From assembly GCA_023250955.1 (NCBI GenBank), contig JAHEZQ010000017.1, positions 17,757 through 81,756 of the forward strand: 64,000 nt of DNA, in the 5' to 3' direction. The notes beneath the pieces were generated by a model, which saw nothing but the letters and a program-made list of their open reading frames with translations, did no database searches and was not told where the DNA came from. A program made the position numbers and the translations under genes. Source of the stretch: Melioribacter sp. (GTDB lineage: Bacteria; Bacteroidota; Ignavibacteria; Ignavibacteriales; Melioribacteraceae). Positions 53,411 through 62,642 of this stretch are shown here, one piece after another; the stretch's first letter is position 1; every line of letters begins with the position of its first letter.

Positions 53411-55336
53411 ATGAAAATCAGATATATTATAAAAGGCTTTGCAGCTGTATTATTACTCAACGTAATCCTTATAGCCAAAGAAAACTCATTTAAGACAATA
53501 CCCGAAAAACCAAAGGCCGGTGATGAAGTAACTGTTATATATAATCCAGTAAATACACCACTCTATGATGCAAAGAATGTTGAAATTGTTTATTCGCTTC
53601 ACTCTCAAAAGAGTTCTGAATCTATGCACATTGAAGAAACACATTCTTATGTGATGATGAAAGAAGGAAATAATTGGACAATAAAAATTAAATCAAGTTC
53701 GATTACAGATATTATTGCTGTAAAATTTATTGAAGATGAGACTTCCGACAACAATGATGAAGTAGGATATTTCATAAAATTTTACGATGACAAAGGCAAT
53801 GAAACATTAAGTTCTTTACTCGGTTACGCAACCGGAATTAATTCTTGGACTACCTTTCTCCAGTATGCTAAAAAAGATCAAAGCAAATCGTTAGAGATAA
53901 TGAATAAAATATTTGCAACTAATCCGGAATTAAAAGCAAAATATTTGAGTGATTATTTAAGTGCATTAAATAAAGTAACACCTGCTATTGATAAACCGGA
54001 GGTATTCAAAAAAGAATTAGCGGAATTTGAAAAGAGCAGTGAATTAACCGATGACGATTATAATATCATAGCAGGTTATTATAAAAATTTAAAGATGGCT
54101 GATAAAGAAATCAAAATCAGAGAAATAGAAAAAACAAAATATCCAAAAGGAGTTGCTGTAAAAAATGAAAGTTGGATAGAATATGAAGCTGAAAAAGATT
54201 TAAATAAACGAAAAAATATTGCAATCCGGATTCAGAAAGAATTTCCCGAGTACGGTATGTATATGGGGAGACCTATAGGTCAGTTACTATTGGATATTGT
54301 AAGACAAGGTAAGTTTGAAATGCTGAAGGATTGGTGGGATTTTATTAAAACTCAAAATTGGAGTGGTTTAGAATCTTATGGATATTTTGCAGACCAAATA
54401 ATTGAAACAAATAAAGGTTTAGATGTTGCATTAGAGATATGCCAATTGGGTGAAGAAAAATGGAACAAGGAAAAAATTACGCCCGCAATGGTGAAACCGA
54501 ATATTTATACAGAAGATATTATGAAAACTTTAAAAATCAAAAGAGAAGCTGAATTATCGGTTTCATACGGAAAAGTACTAACCTCATTAAATAGAAAGGA
54601 TGAATCTATAAAAAAATATGAAAAAGCTTTTTCAATGCAACCGGTTAAGAATTTTACTGAAAAAGATATAAGTGCATATATAAGCTTATTGATAGAATTT
54701 AAGAAATATGAAACAGCTCAGCCTGTCATTGAAGATGCCGTTAAGGTTGGAATAATGGTTAACGGTATGAAAGATGTATTGAAAGAAGTTTATGTTAAGA
54801 AAAACAGTAGCGAGAACGGCTTTGATAATTATTTTAACAAACTGCAGGAATCCGGAAGAGCAGCATTAGCCGAGAAGCAGAAAAAACAAATGCTCAACCA
54901 GCCGGCGCCTCAATTTACTCTTACAGATCTTGAAGGGAAGAATGTATCACTCGCTGACTTAAAAGGTAAAGTGGTTGTAGTAGATTTTTGGGCAACCTGG
55001 TGCGGACCGTGTAAAGCATCATTCCCGGCAATGCAGAAAGCAGTTAATAAATATAAAGACAATAAAGATGTTGTCTTCTTATTTGTAAATACATGGCAGA
55101 CAGAATTAGATAAAAAGAAAAACGCTGAAGATTTTATAAAAGAAACAAAATACACATTCCATGTACTGCTCGATACTGAAAACAAAGTAGTTGCGGATTT
55201 CAAAGTGAGCGGCATACCAACAAAATTTGTAATTGATAAAAACGGAAATATAAAATTCAATGTTGTCGGTTTCAGCGGTTCGGATGATATAGCAGTTGAA
55301 GAATTATCAAGTATGATAGAATTGGCTGGTAAATAA
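53411..55336 (+). CDS. Exported TlpA-like thioredoxin with TPR-like region (copy 2)
   Basis: The 641-residue protein shares the plan of copy 1: signal peptide (ending LIAKEN), the same Ig-like opening (ENSFKTIPEKPKAGDEVTV), a helical TPR-like region and a thioredoxin domain with WCGPC (C531, C534) and GIPTKFV. The last ~130 residues are nearly identical to those of copy 3 (60635), with few changes, while the middle is divergent. It is the last gene of module 1. Behind it come a GTAGAGACG repeat and a conserved element with a terminator. Confidence 0.88.
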   Translation: MKIRYIIKGFAAVLLLNVILIAKENSFKTIPEKPKAGDEVTVIYNPVNTPLYDAKNVEIVYSLHSQKSSESMHIEETHSYVMMKEGNNWTIKIKSSSITDIIAVKFIEDETSDNNDEVGYFIKFYDDKGNETLSSLLGYATGINSWTTFLQYAKKDQSKSLEIMNKIFATNPELKAKYLSDYLSALNKVTPAIDKPEVFKKELAEFEKSSELTDDDYNIIAGYYKNLKMADKEIKIREIEKTKYPKGVAVKNESWIEYEAEKDLNKRKNIAIRIQKEFPEYGMYMGRPIGQLLLDIVRQGKFEMLKDWWDFIKTQNWSGLESYGYFADQIIETNKGLDVALEICQLGEEKWNKEKITPAMVKPNIYTEDIMKTLKIKREAELSVSYGKVLTSLNRKDESIKKYEKAFSMQPVKNFTEKDISAYISLLIEFKKYETAQPVIEDAVKVGIMVNGMKDVLKEVYVKKNSSENGFDNYFNKLQESGRAALAEKQKKQMLNQPAPQFTLTDLEGKNVSLADLKGKVVVVDFWATWCGPCKASFPAMQKAVNKYKDNKDVVFLFVNTWQTELDKKKNAEDFIKETKYTFHVLLDTENKVVADFKVSGIPTKFVIDKNGNIKFNVVGFSGSDDIAVEELSSMIELAGK

Positions 55337-55340
55337 TAAT

Positions 55341-55492
55341 TGTAGAGACGCAACCTGCCTACCGCAGGCAGGTTCATTGCGTCTCCAACAAAAAGAGAGA
55401 CGTGACACTTCGCAAGCTCAGTGCAGGTTATCCCGTCTCTACAGAAAATTCTTATAACCGTAAAGACGAGGCATGCCTCGTCTCTACAATAA
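55341..55492. repeat. GTAGAGACG-family palindromic repeats after TlpA copy 2
   Basis: Three stem-forming units occur in a row: CCTGCCTaccgcAGGCAGG within GAGACGC...GCGTCTC, then AGAGACGTGACACTTCGCAA...CCCGTCTCTAC, then GACGAGGCATGCCTCGTC with TCTCTAC. Another group is at 62562-62633 at the corresponding place behind copy 3. These are dispersed repeats, not genes. Confidence 0.7.
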
Positions 55493-55502
55493 ATGAAAAC
55501 AA

Positions 55503-55615
55503 AGGTTAACCGCGAAATGGTTGATGAAAAAATCTTTCGATGCATGGTTAGCTTTTCTCATACATCCCCCTCAACCTCTCCAGAGATAATGGGTTTCTTT
55601 GGAGAGGTTTTTTAT
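55503..55615 (+). terminator. Conserved 3' element ending in a terminator, copy A
   Basis: GTTAACC (55505-55511) pairs with GGTTAGC (55546-55552) around a 34-base loop containing CTTTCGATGCATGG. Then CATACATCCC and AACCTCTCCA/TGGAGAGGTT form a stem with a run of T (to ~55613), a clear intrinsic terminator. The element is repeated at 62643-62757 with most positions conserved and the stem kept by a G-T pair. It ends module 1. The remaining 55616-55700 is an AT-rich leader for the second sigma gene. Confidence 0.7.
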
Positions 55616-55700
55616 TTTCAGCAAATAAGTAAAATAGTATTTCAGAAAAATATTATTTAGTTTCCATCCGGAACAATTTATTTCAATTCTAAAATTGTGA

Positions 55701-56267
55701 ATGATACCTGATAAAAAAATATTTGATCTGTCTGATAGGGGATTACTTGAATCAGTAAGTTATGACGACCAAATTGCATTCAAGGAAATATTTAAAAGGT
55801 ATTGGTCTAAACTTTATATCTATGCTTACAATGTTTTTCATGATAAAGATATTTGTGAAGATATAATACAGGAAGTTTTTTCCAACTTATGGACAAGAAG
55901 AAAATCATTGCAAGTTGAGAACGTCTCGGCGTATTTATATCAATCGGTAAAATTTCAAATTTTCAAACAGTTCCGCCAAAGAAAATTAATAGATCGTCAC
56001 ACATCAGAATTTGATAATTTTATTTCGAGCCACCGAATTGATGAATCGGTGGAATACGAGGAACTTCACAATCGAGTGGAAAATTTAATATCAGAATTAC
56101 CTGAACAACGGAGAATGATTTTTAAACTCAGCAGGAGCGAAGAATTATCCAACAAGGAAATTGCATCCCTGCTTCATATTTCCATCCAAACTGTAAAAAA
56201 CCAAATAAGCAGCGCATTAAAATCCATTCGAAAATCGTTAAAGAGTATTAGTATAATATTCCTCTGA
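55701..56267 (+). CDS. ECF sigma factor, module 2
   Basis: The 188-residue protein has region 2 (FKEIFKRYWSKLYIYAYNVF, DIIQEVFSNLWTRRKSLQV) and region 4 (ELPEQRRMIFKLSRSEELSN, IASLLHISIQTVKNQISSAL). It is of the same FecI-like class as the first (46462) with moderate identity. The FecR gene follows after a block of tandem repeats. The ATG is preceded by AAATTGTGA without a strong Shine-Dalgarno sequence. Confidence 0.9.
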   Translation: MIPDKKIFDLSDRGLLESVSYDDQIAFKEIFKRYWSKLYIYAYNVFHDKDICEDIIQEVFSNLWTRRKSLQVENVSAYLYQSVKFQIFKQFRQRKLIDRHTSEFDNFISSHRIDESVEYEELHNRVENLISELPEQRRMIFKLSRSEELSNKEIASLLHISIQTVKNQISSALKSIRKSLKSISIIFL

Positions 56268-56298
56268 TTACCTTTCCGCATAAAATAACTTACAAATA

Positions 56299-56450
56299 GA
56301 TTCCGTGTTAAAGCATCACGGAATGACAGTGGAGATGATTCCGCGTTAAAACACCACGGAATGACAATAAGGAAGATTCTGTGTAAAAACACCACGGAAT
56401 GACAATAAGGAAGATTCCGCGTTAAAGTATCACCGAATGACAGCGGAGAA
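56299..56450. repeat. Four tandem 38-bp repeats with inner palindrome
   Basis: Units begin at 56299, 56337, 56375 and 56413, each exactly 38 bases, starting GATTCCGTG or similar. They share CACGGAATGACA and inner arms ATTCCGTG/CACGGAAT. Copies differ at several places (e.g. CCGCG for CCGTG). They directly adjoin, with no unique spacers, so this is not a CRISPR array. It occupies the gap between sigma 2 and fecR 2. Confidence 0.85.
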
Positions 56451-56559
56451 GGTTCGTAAAAACATTATGAAATAACTACCTAATGGATAGTACCTTTTCC
56501 GATGTGAAGGTACATAATAGTATGGAAATGGAATTTTAATTAAATAAGCGATTAGAGAC

Positions 56560-57567
56560 ATGATCATGAGCAAACCAGAATTTGAGAAATTAGTTGACAA
56601 ATACCTTAAGAGAGAATGCTTGCCCGATGAGGAAATACTTCTTGAAAAGTATTTAGATTCATTTCAAAACAATAATGCAAATTGGAATGAAAACGAATTA
56701 GGCGATAAGCAGGTTATAGAAGGTAAAATTTATTCAGAGCTCATTGAGAAGATAAAGAATAAAGACAGAAATGCTATTCAAAAAGTATTGTACTCACCAT
56801 ATTTAGTCAAAATTGCAGCATCAATCATTTTATTTATTACAATTTCAACCGGCGTATTATTCATAAGCGGTGTTTTCAATAAAAAACCTTTGGCTCTTGC
56901 ATGGCATGAAAAAAACACTAAGATGGGTGAAAAATTTATTGTTACTCTTATTGACGGAACTAATATTACTCTTAATGCCGATAGTAAATTAAAATATCCG
57001 GTTCGGTTTGGTGAAGATGCCAGAGAAGTTTATTTAGAAGGTGAAGCTTATTTTGAAGTAACTCACGATGCTAAAAAACCATTTATAGTACACACAGAAG
57101 ATATATCCACAACAGATATTGGTACAACTTTCAATATCAGTGCTTTCCCTAATGAGAATAACATTGAAGTATCTTTAGTAGACGGTGCCGTAAAAGTTTC
57201 AACGAATGCTGCCGGTTTCCGGAAAGGTGATGTAATTCTTGAACCAACACAGCAATTAATTTATAATAAAGAAGATGAAACAAATAAAATAAAAACTTTT
57301 GATGATCAAAAAACATCCGGATGGAAAGACAATGTTTTTATTTTTGATAATGAACCGCTCTCTAAAGTATTTGTTGATTTGGAAAGAGCATTCGGTGTAA
57401 AGTTTGAACTAACCGATAAATCATTCAGCAGTAAAAAAATTAAAGCAAATTTTAAGAACGCTTCTTTATGGACAATTACAGAAGTAATTAGAAAAGCTAC
57501 AGGACTTCAATACAAAACGGTAAAAGAGAATAACGAAACGAAAAGGATCGTATTCTATAAGAAATGA
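56560..57567 (+). CDS. FecR-type anti-sigma factor, module 2
   Basis: The 335-residue protein has a cytoplasmic N-terminal part, one membrane helix near residues 87-107 (AASIILFITISTGVLFISGV), a periplasmic FecR domain (NADSKLKYPVRFGEDAREVY, GTTFNISAFPNENN) and a DUF4974-like end (LQYKTVKENNETKRIVFYKK). The C-terminal ~40 residues are nearly the same as in the first FecR, and the core region is also close. A second ATG two codons later could be the start. It is expected to hold the sigma encoded upstream. Confidence 0.9.
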   Translation: MIMSKPEFEKLVDKYLKRECLPDEEILLEKYLDSFQNNNANWNENELGDKQVIEGKIYSELIEKIKNKDRNAIQKVLYSPYLVKIAASIILFITISTGVLFISGVFNKKPLALAWHEKNTKMGEKFIVTLIDGTNITLNADSKLKYPVRFGEDAREVYLEGEAYFEVTHDAKKPFIVHTEDISTTDIGTTFNISAFPNENNIEVSLVDGAVKVSTNAAGFRKGDVILEPTQQLIYNKEDETNKIKTFDDQKTSGWKDNVFIFDNEPLSKVFVDLERAFGVKFELTDKSFSSKKIKANFKNASLWTITEVIRKATGLQYKTVKENNETKRIVFYKK

Positions 57568-57640
57568 CATTCTTCATTTCGTGCTTTAACGAAATAAGAA
57601 GAATGTCATCCTGATCCCGACTTGTCGGGAGAAGGATCTA
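57567..57640. repeat. Hairpin and GTCATCCTG-family repeat after fecR 2
   Basis: GACATTCTTC...GAAGAATGTC with inner ATTTCGT/ACGAAAT forms a long hairpin (57567-57607), overlapping GTCATCCTGATCCCGACTTG and CGGGAGAAGGATCT. It occupies the same place as the GGAGGGG hairpin behind the first fecR, but it is of another family. Confidence 0.6.
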
Positions 57641-57645
57641 AACAA

Positions 57646-57709
57646 GGAGGTACAAAATTTATGATTGCCAATTAAAAAAGCCGTGACAATGTGCGAGATC
57701 GCCACGGCT
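57646..57709 (+). promoter_or_regulatory. Receptor leader 2: GGAGG, four-codon ORF and conserved hairpin
   Basis: GGAGG (57646-57650) is followed by ATG ATT GCC AAT TAA (57661-57675). A 31-base hairpin at 57679-57709 has stem AGCCGTG/CACGGCT around CAAT...ATCG. Comparison with leader 1 (48339-48405) shows identical sequence from GGAGG through ATGATTG, identical spacing and hairpin length, and a compensating stem change. The ORF keeps its start, its length and TAA although its last two codons differ. Confidence 0.65.
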
Positions 57710-57764
57710 GTGAAGTCAAACAACTATTAAATAACAATTGTTTAACAACCGACGGATTAAAAAT

Positions 57765-60530
57765 ATGAAAAATAATTTAATACGGATAGTAAAAATGATG
57801 GCTTTCTATTCTTTCTTGGGGTTGGTATTGCAAGGAGTATTAGTAACCATTTTACTTGCGTCGCCTGCAGAAGGACAGAACCTTCGCGATATTAAAGTGA
57901 GCGTTAAAGCGATTGATGTTACTCTTGAGCAAGCTTTACAAATTATTGAGCAAAAAACAAATTTTAAGTTCTTCTATGTCAAAGAAGATATTCCTTTAAA
58001 TGAAAAAGCTACTGTTATTGTTGATGAAGAATCTCTCTACAACATTCTTGAAGTCTTCGCTAAAGATTACGGTCTAACTTTTAACAGAATTAACGACCAG
58101 ATTGTTGTTAAGAAAAACCAAGGACAAACTGAAAATTTAGTGACCGCGGTTGAAACCGGAACCGTTAGAGGAAAAGTAACAGACGGCTCAACAAAAGAAC
58201 CGTTGTACGGCGCGTCTGTTGTGTTAAAAGGAACAACAAAAGGCGCAAATACTGATGTGACGGGAAAATTTGAGATAGATGATGTAAAACCGGGAAAGTA
58301 TACGGTTGTGGTTTCGTATGTCGGTTATTCGGCTGCAACAAAAACAATTACTGTCAGCGCAAATCAAACTGTTGATGTTAATTTTGATCTCGGGCAATCC
58401 GCAATCAATCTTGATGAAGTTACAGTTACCGGATCTTTAAGTGAGAGAAGCGTGCGTGAAAGCGCTACGCCGATTAGAATTATTGAACCAAAAGAACTTG
58501 AAAATAGAAATCTTACAATTATATCTGATGTAATTGCTTCTGTCCCAAGTTTTCATATGAGTGGTCTTGGCGCGTCGAATTATACTTATGGCGATACGAG
58601 AGCTGGCAGCTATGCATTAGGTTATTTGAATACCCGTGGTTTTCAAAATAATCTATCGGGAGCGTCAAGCAGCTCCGGTACTAAATTTATAATTGACGGT
58701 GTTGAACAGTTCGATCATAAAACTGTACTTAATCTGGACCCGGAACAGATTGCTAAAATTGAAATAGCTGCCGGACCTATGGCAACAACTTTATACGGAG
58801 CCGGAGCTTCAAATGGAATTGTACAGATATTTACCAAAAGGGGATTCGGAACACCAAAATTGAGTTTCAAAACTACTTATATAACTAAAGATGAAAAGTG
58901 GCAGCTCAACAGCCCGACTATTCAGGATTATTCGTTAGGATTAAACGGAGGCGTGGAAAATTTCGGGTACAGATTAGGGCTGCACTATTATTATTCACCC
59001 ACCGACCGCTACTCGATTGGGCTTAATATTCCGGAAAAGGATTTCTCTTTTTCGGCGGGTCTGAACGGAAAAATTTCAGATTTTGATGCAGATTTATTTG
59101 TCCAATTTTCCAGAAATAAATATTCCTCTTCTCTGGCAATCCAAAGTTACTATAATTATGGTCTGGAAAATGGATTCCCGATTGCTAAAGCTGTCGACTC
59201 AAAATGGCAGGCTGATGAAAAAGTTACTACAGTAAATCTAAATCTTAAGCATAAACTGACTGATAATATTTATCAGAAACTTTCCCTCGGTTTATCAACA
59301 ACCGATCATGCAAGAGATGAGTTAAATTACTTCACAAAAGTATTATCTAAACAAACCGGTTATAACCTTAAATATTTTCTTAATTACAAAGAAGCCTTAA
59401 GTGATGATTTTAAACTTGAAGTGACTGCGGGAGGCGAGTCTGTTAACTTTGAAAATATGTATTCTTTGGCTAGCATGAACGTGGCTTATGGAGATAATAT
59501 TTCTCAACAAGTTCAAGCGGCCTCTTCAACCACTTTTTATAATAACACTGCCGGAACCTTAGGATTATTTGGAGAAGCAGTATTGGGTTACAATGATGAT
59601 CTCTTTTTAACCCTTGGATACCGTACTGAAAACAATACGTCTTACGGAGCTAATATTGGATGGGTCAGCATTCCAAGAGTCGGATTGACGTATGTTACTA
59701 AACTAGGCGATTTTACTTTTAAACCAAGATTTGCAGCAGGGTCTTCAACACAACCGTTTAATCCAACACTGGCTCTCTATCAAAAAACTGTTTATTCATT
59801 TGGCACATATATTTATCTGGAGAACAAAGACTTAAAACCGCAGGAAGAGAGCGGTTACGAATTTGGCGGAGACATCTTTTTTACAGACCGTATTTCGCTC
59901 GGCATAACCTATTACGATCAGGTTTTAAAAAACATGATATCAGCGCCTCAACTGTCTGTTGATAATACGAATCCATCAGTTCCTATATATACATATCAAT
60001 ATCAAAATATTGCAAAAGTATATAAAAAGGGAGTAGAGTTAACAGCAAGAGCTGTTTATGAACCTTTTACAGTAGCATTTAGCATGTCTTCTATTAGTTC
60101 AACATACGGTGAAGGCGCTCCGGTAACTCCGGCAACAGGGTACCAATCTTATTATTATCAAGGTGCCCAGGTAATAGGTGTTCCCATCAGCAGTTACTTT
60201 GCGCAGGTTTCCTATCATATTCCTGCATTGTTCGATTGGTCGAAAAGGGGAGGAGATATTACTCTTGAATACAAATGGACTCATGGAATACTAGAATATT
60301 CTCAGTTAGATTATTACAAAGCATATTATGCAACTCCAAGGACCACTGTTTACAATTATGTGTATTCCAAACCGATATCAGTTGTAAATTTAAGATTTAA
60401 CTACGGCGTAACAAATAACGTTTCACTATTTGCTGATATACAAAATCTGCTGAATTACCAGGAATATATTTATGTCATTTTCCCAAATCACGGGCGGAAT
60501 ATGGCTTTCGGCTTTAAGCTGGATATTTAG
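57765..60530 (+). CDS. TonB-dependent outer-membrane receptor with STN domain, module 2
   Basis: I start at the ATG giving MKNNLIRIVKMMAFYSF (921 residues), as in the first receptor; an upstream TTG is less likely. The plan is the same: signal region, STN domain (~44-115), carboxypeptidase-regulatory-like domain (~132-214), TonB-box-like segment, plug (FIIDGVEQFDH, KIEIAAGPMATTLYGAGAS) and barrel. Residues 80-128 match residues 81-129 of receptor 1 without a change, while the barrel sequences are widely different. This suggests different ligands but a common signalling face. No SusD follows; TlpA copy 3 begins 104 bases later. Confidence 0.92.
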   Translation: MKNNLIRIVKMMAFYSFLGLVLQGVLVTILLASPAEGQNLRDIKVSVKAIDVTLEQALQIIEQKTNFKFFYVKEDIPLNEKATVIVDEESLYNILEVFAKDYGLTFNRINDQIVVKKNQGQTENLVTAVETGTVRGKVTDGSTKEPLYGASVVLKGTTKGANTDVTGKFEIDDVKPGKYTVVVSYVGYSAATKTITVSANQTVDVNFDLGQSAINLDEVTVTGSLSERSVRESATPIRIIEPKELENRNLTIISDVIASVPSFHMSGLGASNYTYGDTRAGSYALGYLNTRGFQNNLSGASSSSGTKFIIDGVEQFDHKTVLNLDPEQIAKIEIAAGPMATTLYGAGASNGIVQIFTKRGFGTPKLSFKTTYITKDEKWQLNSPTIQDYSLGLNGGVENFGYRLGLHYYYSPTDRYSIGLNIPEKDFSFSAGLNGKISDFDADLFVQFSRNKYSSSLAIQSYYNYGLENGFPIAKAVDSKWQADEKVTTVNLNLKHKLTDNIYQKLSLGLSTTDHARDELNYFTKVLSKQTGYNLKYFLNYKEALSDDFKLEVTAGGESVNFENMYSLASMNVAYGDNISQQVQAASSTTFYNNTAGTLGLFGEAVLGYNDDLFLTLGYRTENNTSYGANIGWVSIPRVGLTYVTKLGDFTFKPRFAAGSSTQPFNPTLALYQKTVYSFGTYIYLENKDLKPQEESGYEFGGDIFFTDRISLGITYYDQVLKNMISAPQLSVDNTNPSVPIYTYQYQNIAKVYKKGVELTARAVYEPFTVAFSMSSISSTYGEGAPVTPATGYQSYYYQGAQVIGVPISSYFAQVSYHIPALFDWSKRGGDITLEYKWTHGILEYSQLDYYKAYYATPRTTVYNYVYSKPISVVNLRFNYGVTNNVSLFADIQNLLNYQEYIYVIFPNHGRNMAFGFKLDI

Positions 60531-60568
60531 TCCCGGTCTAAAGTTGATAAATTAAAAATAATATTTTA

Positions 60569-60599
60569 AGCGTGGGTCGAAAAACATTCGGCCCATGCT
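60569..60599 (+). terminator. Hairpin after receptor 2
   Basis: AGCGTGGGTCGAA and TTCGGCCCATGCT pair over 13 bases (two G-T pairs) around AAACA. No T-run follows, so it could end transcripts partly or protect the receptor mRNA. It corresponds in place to the hairpin behind receptor 1. Confidence 0.5.
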
Positions 60600-60634
60600 C
60601 TTGAAATACTAAAACTTTATTAAACGGGAAAGAA

Positions 60635-62554
60635 ATGAAAAAAATAAATATCATATTTGTCTTAGCATTAATTGCACTTTTCAGTATACCGGTTCATGCT
60701 AAAGAAAATTCCTTTAAAACAATTCCTGAAAAACCGAAAGCTGGTGATGAAGTTACTGTAATTTACGATGCCGCGGGAACGCCGCTCAGTGAAGCAAAAT
60801 CCGTTTATATGATGGCTTTTGCATATTCAGCCGGTTGCAAAAAATCGATGTCGATTTATGACACATACGGTTATGATATGAAAAAAGAGGGGAATCTTTG
60901 GATCTATAAATTCAAGATAGAACCCATAATAGACTTTGTCGGAATAGTATTTTATGACGATGGGAGCACAAAGGATAATAATCAAGCAACCGGTTACCTG
61001 GTGAAATTATATGATGAAGCTGGAAAAGAAACCATAAAATCCCAGCTGGCTTATGCCGCCGCTCTTGTTGAATGGGGAACGTCCTTTCTGAACAGGGACC
61101 TGTCCAAAGGGTACGAATTATTTACAAAAATCTTTTCTATACACCCCGAACTAAAGGCAAATTACATGAATGCTTATGCCGCCGCATTTAAGGCCGTTAA
61201 TAAGGCAGATCCTTCTCCCGGATTAACGAAAATCCTTGAAGAATGGCTGGGTCAAGGCGATTTAACTGATGAGGATTACAGTTCGATTGCCTATTATTAT
61301 AAATCCATCAACATGCTGGACAAGGAAAAAGAGGTAAAAGAACTCGGAATTAAAAAATACCCAAGAGGTATGCTGGCATACGCAGCTGAATTCCCGATTT
61401 TAAACAGTTATAAATCAGTCAAAATGGCAGTTGAACATGCAAAATGGATGGCTAAAGAATACCCGCCGGTTCCAATGTATAACATGCCTGTTGAAGTTGC
61501 ATCTGTGAAAGAACTTCTTGATTCCAACATGGTGGATGATGCCAAAGCCATTGTAGATTTCATAAAGGGGATTAATCGTTTTAATTATCGGTCAGCAATT
61601 ACTCTAACGGGATTTTTTGTCGAATCGGGCAAAGACCTGAACTACGCACTCAAACTTGCCCAGGAATGCGAATCGTTGAATCAGAAAGAATTGGTTGCCG
61701 CCACACCTTTATACCCCAAAGCGAATTTTATTCCGGAAAGATGGCGCGTGATGAATCTTACGCGCGACATCGGTTTTTTCGAGTTAACATATGCCAGGCT
61801 TTTTGACAAACTGAATAGAAAAAACGAATCGGTTGAAAAGTATGAACAGGGATTTAATCTAATTCAGGTTGATATAATAAAGGAGGCTGATGTAAATGCG
61901 TATATTGAATTATTAGCCCAAACCGGAAAAGTTGAGAATGCACAACCGGTTCTCGAAAAATTAATTAAGGGAGGTTTCGAACCCGGTAAATTTAAAAACG
62001 CAATGGCCTCCGCATTTAAAAAGAAAAACATAAATGGATTTGATGAGTATTGGAATAAATTGGTAAAAGAAGGTGCGGCTGCCTTTACCGAGAAGCAAAA
62101 TAAACAGATGATAAATAAACCGGCACCACAGTTTGCTCTTGCAGATCTGGAAGGCAAGACGGTTTCGCTTGCTGATTTAAAAGGGAAAGTAGTGATAGTG
62201 GATTTCTGGGCAACCTGGTGCGGACCGTGTAAAGCATCTTTTCCGGCAATGCAGAAAGCTGTCAACAAATTCAAAGACAATAAGGATGTTGTGTTTTTAT
62301 TTGTAAATACCTGGCAGACTGAACTGGATAAAAAGAAAAACGCCCAGGACTTTATAAATGAAACAAAATACACATTCCACGTTCTTCTGGATAATGAAAA
62401 CAAAGTTGTAACTGATTTCAAAGTAAGCGGAATACCCACAAAATTTGTAGTAGATAAAAATGGAAACATACGATTTAGTATTGTCGGTAACAGCGGTTCG
62501 GAGGAGCTTGCCGTTGCAGAATTATCAAACATGATTGAGTTGGCAGGAAAATAA
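60635..62554 (+). CDS. Exported TlpA-like thioredoxin with TPR-like region (copy 3)
   Basis: The 639-residue protein has a signal peptide ending VHAKEN, the shared opening ENSFKTIPEKPKAGDEVTVI, a helical TPR-like region, and a thioredoxin domain with WCGPC (C529, C532) and GIPTKFV. The C-terminal ~130 residues nearly repeat those of copy 2, as does the DNA behind the gene. It is the only TlpA gene of module 2. The DsbD-type gene further on could be its electron donor. Confidence 0.88.
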   Translation: MKKINIIFVLALIALFSIPVHAKENSFKTIPEKPKAGDEVTVIYDAAGTPLSEAKSVYMMAFAYSAGCKKSMSIYDTYGYDMKKEGNLWIYKFKIEPIIDFVGIVFYDDGSTKDNNQATGYLVKLYDEAGKETIKSQLAYAAALVEWGTSFLNRDLSKGYELFTKIFSIHPELKANYMNAYAAAFKAVNKADPSPGLTKILEEWLGQGDLTDEDYSSIAYYYKSINMLDKEKEVKELGIKKYPRGMLAYAAEFPILNSYKSVKMAVEHAKWMAKEYPPVPMYNMPVEVASVKELLDSNMVDDAKAIVDFIKGINRFNYRSAITLTGFFVESGKDLNYALKLAQECESLNQKELVAATPLYPKANFIPERWRVMNLTRDIGFFELTYARLFDKLNRKNESVEKYEQGFNLIQVDIIKEADVNAYIELLAQTGKVENAQPVLEKLIKGGFEPGKFKNAMASAFKKKNINGFDEYWNKLVKEGAAAFTEKQNKQMINKPAPQFALADLEGKTVSLADLKGKVVIVDFWATWCGPCKASFPAMQKAVNKFKDNKDVVFLFVNTWQTELDKKKNAQDFINETKYTFHVLLDNENKVVTDFKVSGIPTKFVVDKNGNIRFSIVGNSGSEELAVAELSNMIELAGK

Positions 62555-62561
62555 AAATAAA

Positions 62562-62633
62562 TGTAGAGACGCCCGAGCGGGCATCTCAGAAATCCAATGT
62601 AGAGACGGGATATATCCCGTCTCTACAGAAATA
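62562..62633. repeat. GTAGAGACG-family palindromic repeats after TlpA copy 3
   Basis: GTAGAGACGCCCGAGCGGGC and GTAGAGACGGGATATATCCC followed by GTCTCTAC are two adjacent stem-forming units. The second is a near-perfect palindrome. They match the family at 55341-55492 in type and place. Confidence 0.75.
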
Positions 62634-62642
62634 AAATTAAAA

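Noticed and set aside
54910..55545. 211-residue minus-strand frame over the end of TlpA copy 2
   Set aside because: It is the antisense shadow of the thioredoxin domain. A similar frame exists behind copy 3 only because the DNA is duplicated.
56299..56450. CRISPR-like repeat array
   Set aside because: The four 38-bp units touch each other and have no unique spacers; no cas gene is in the window.
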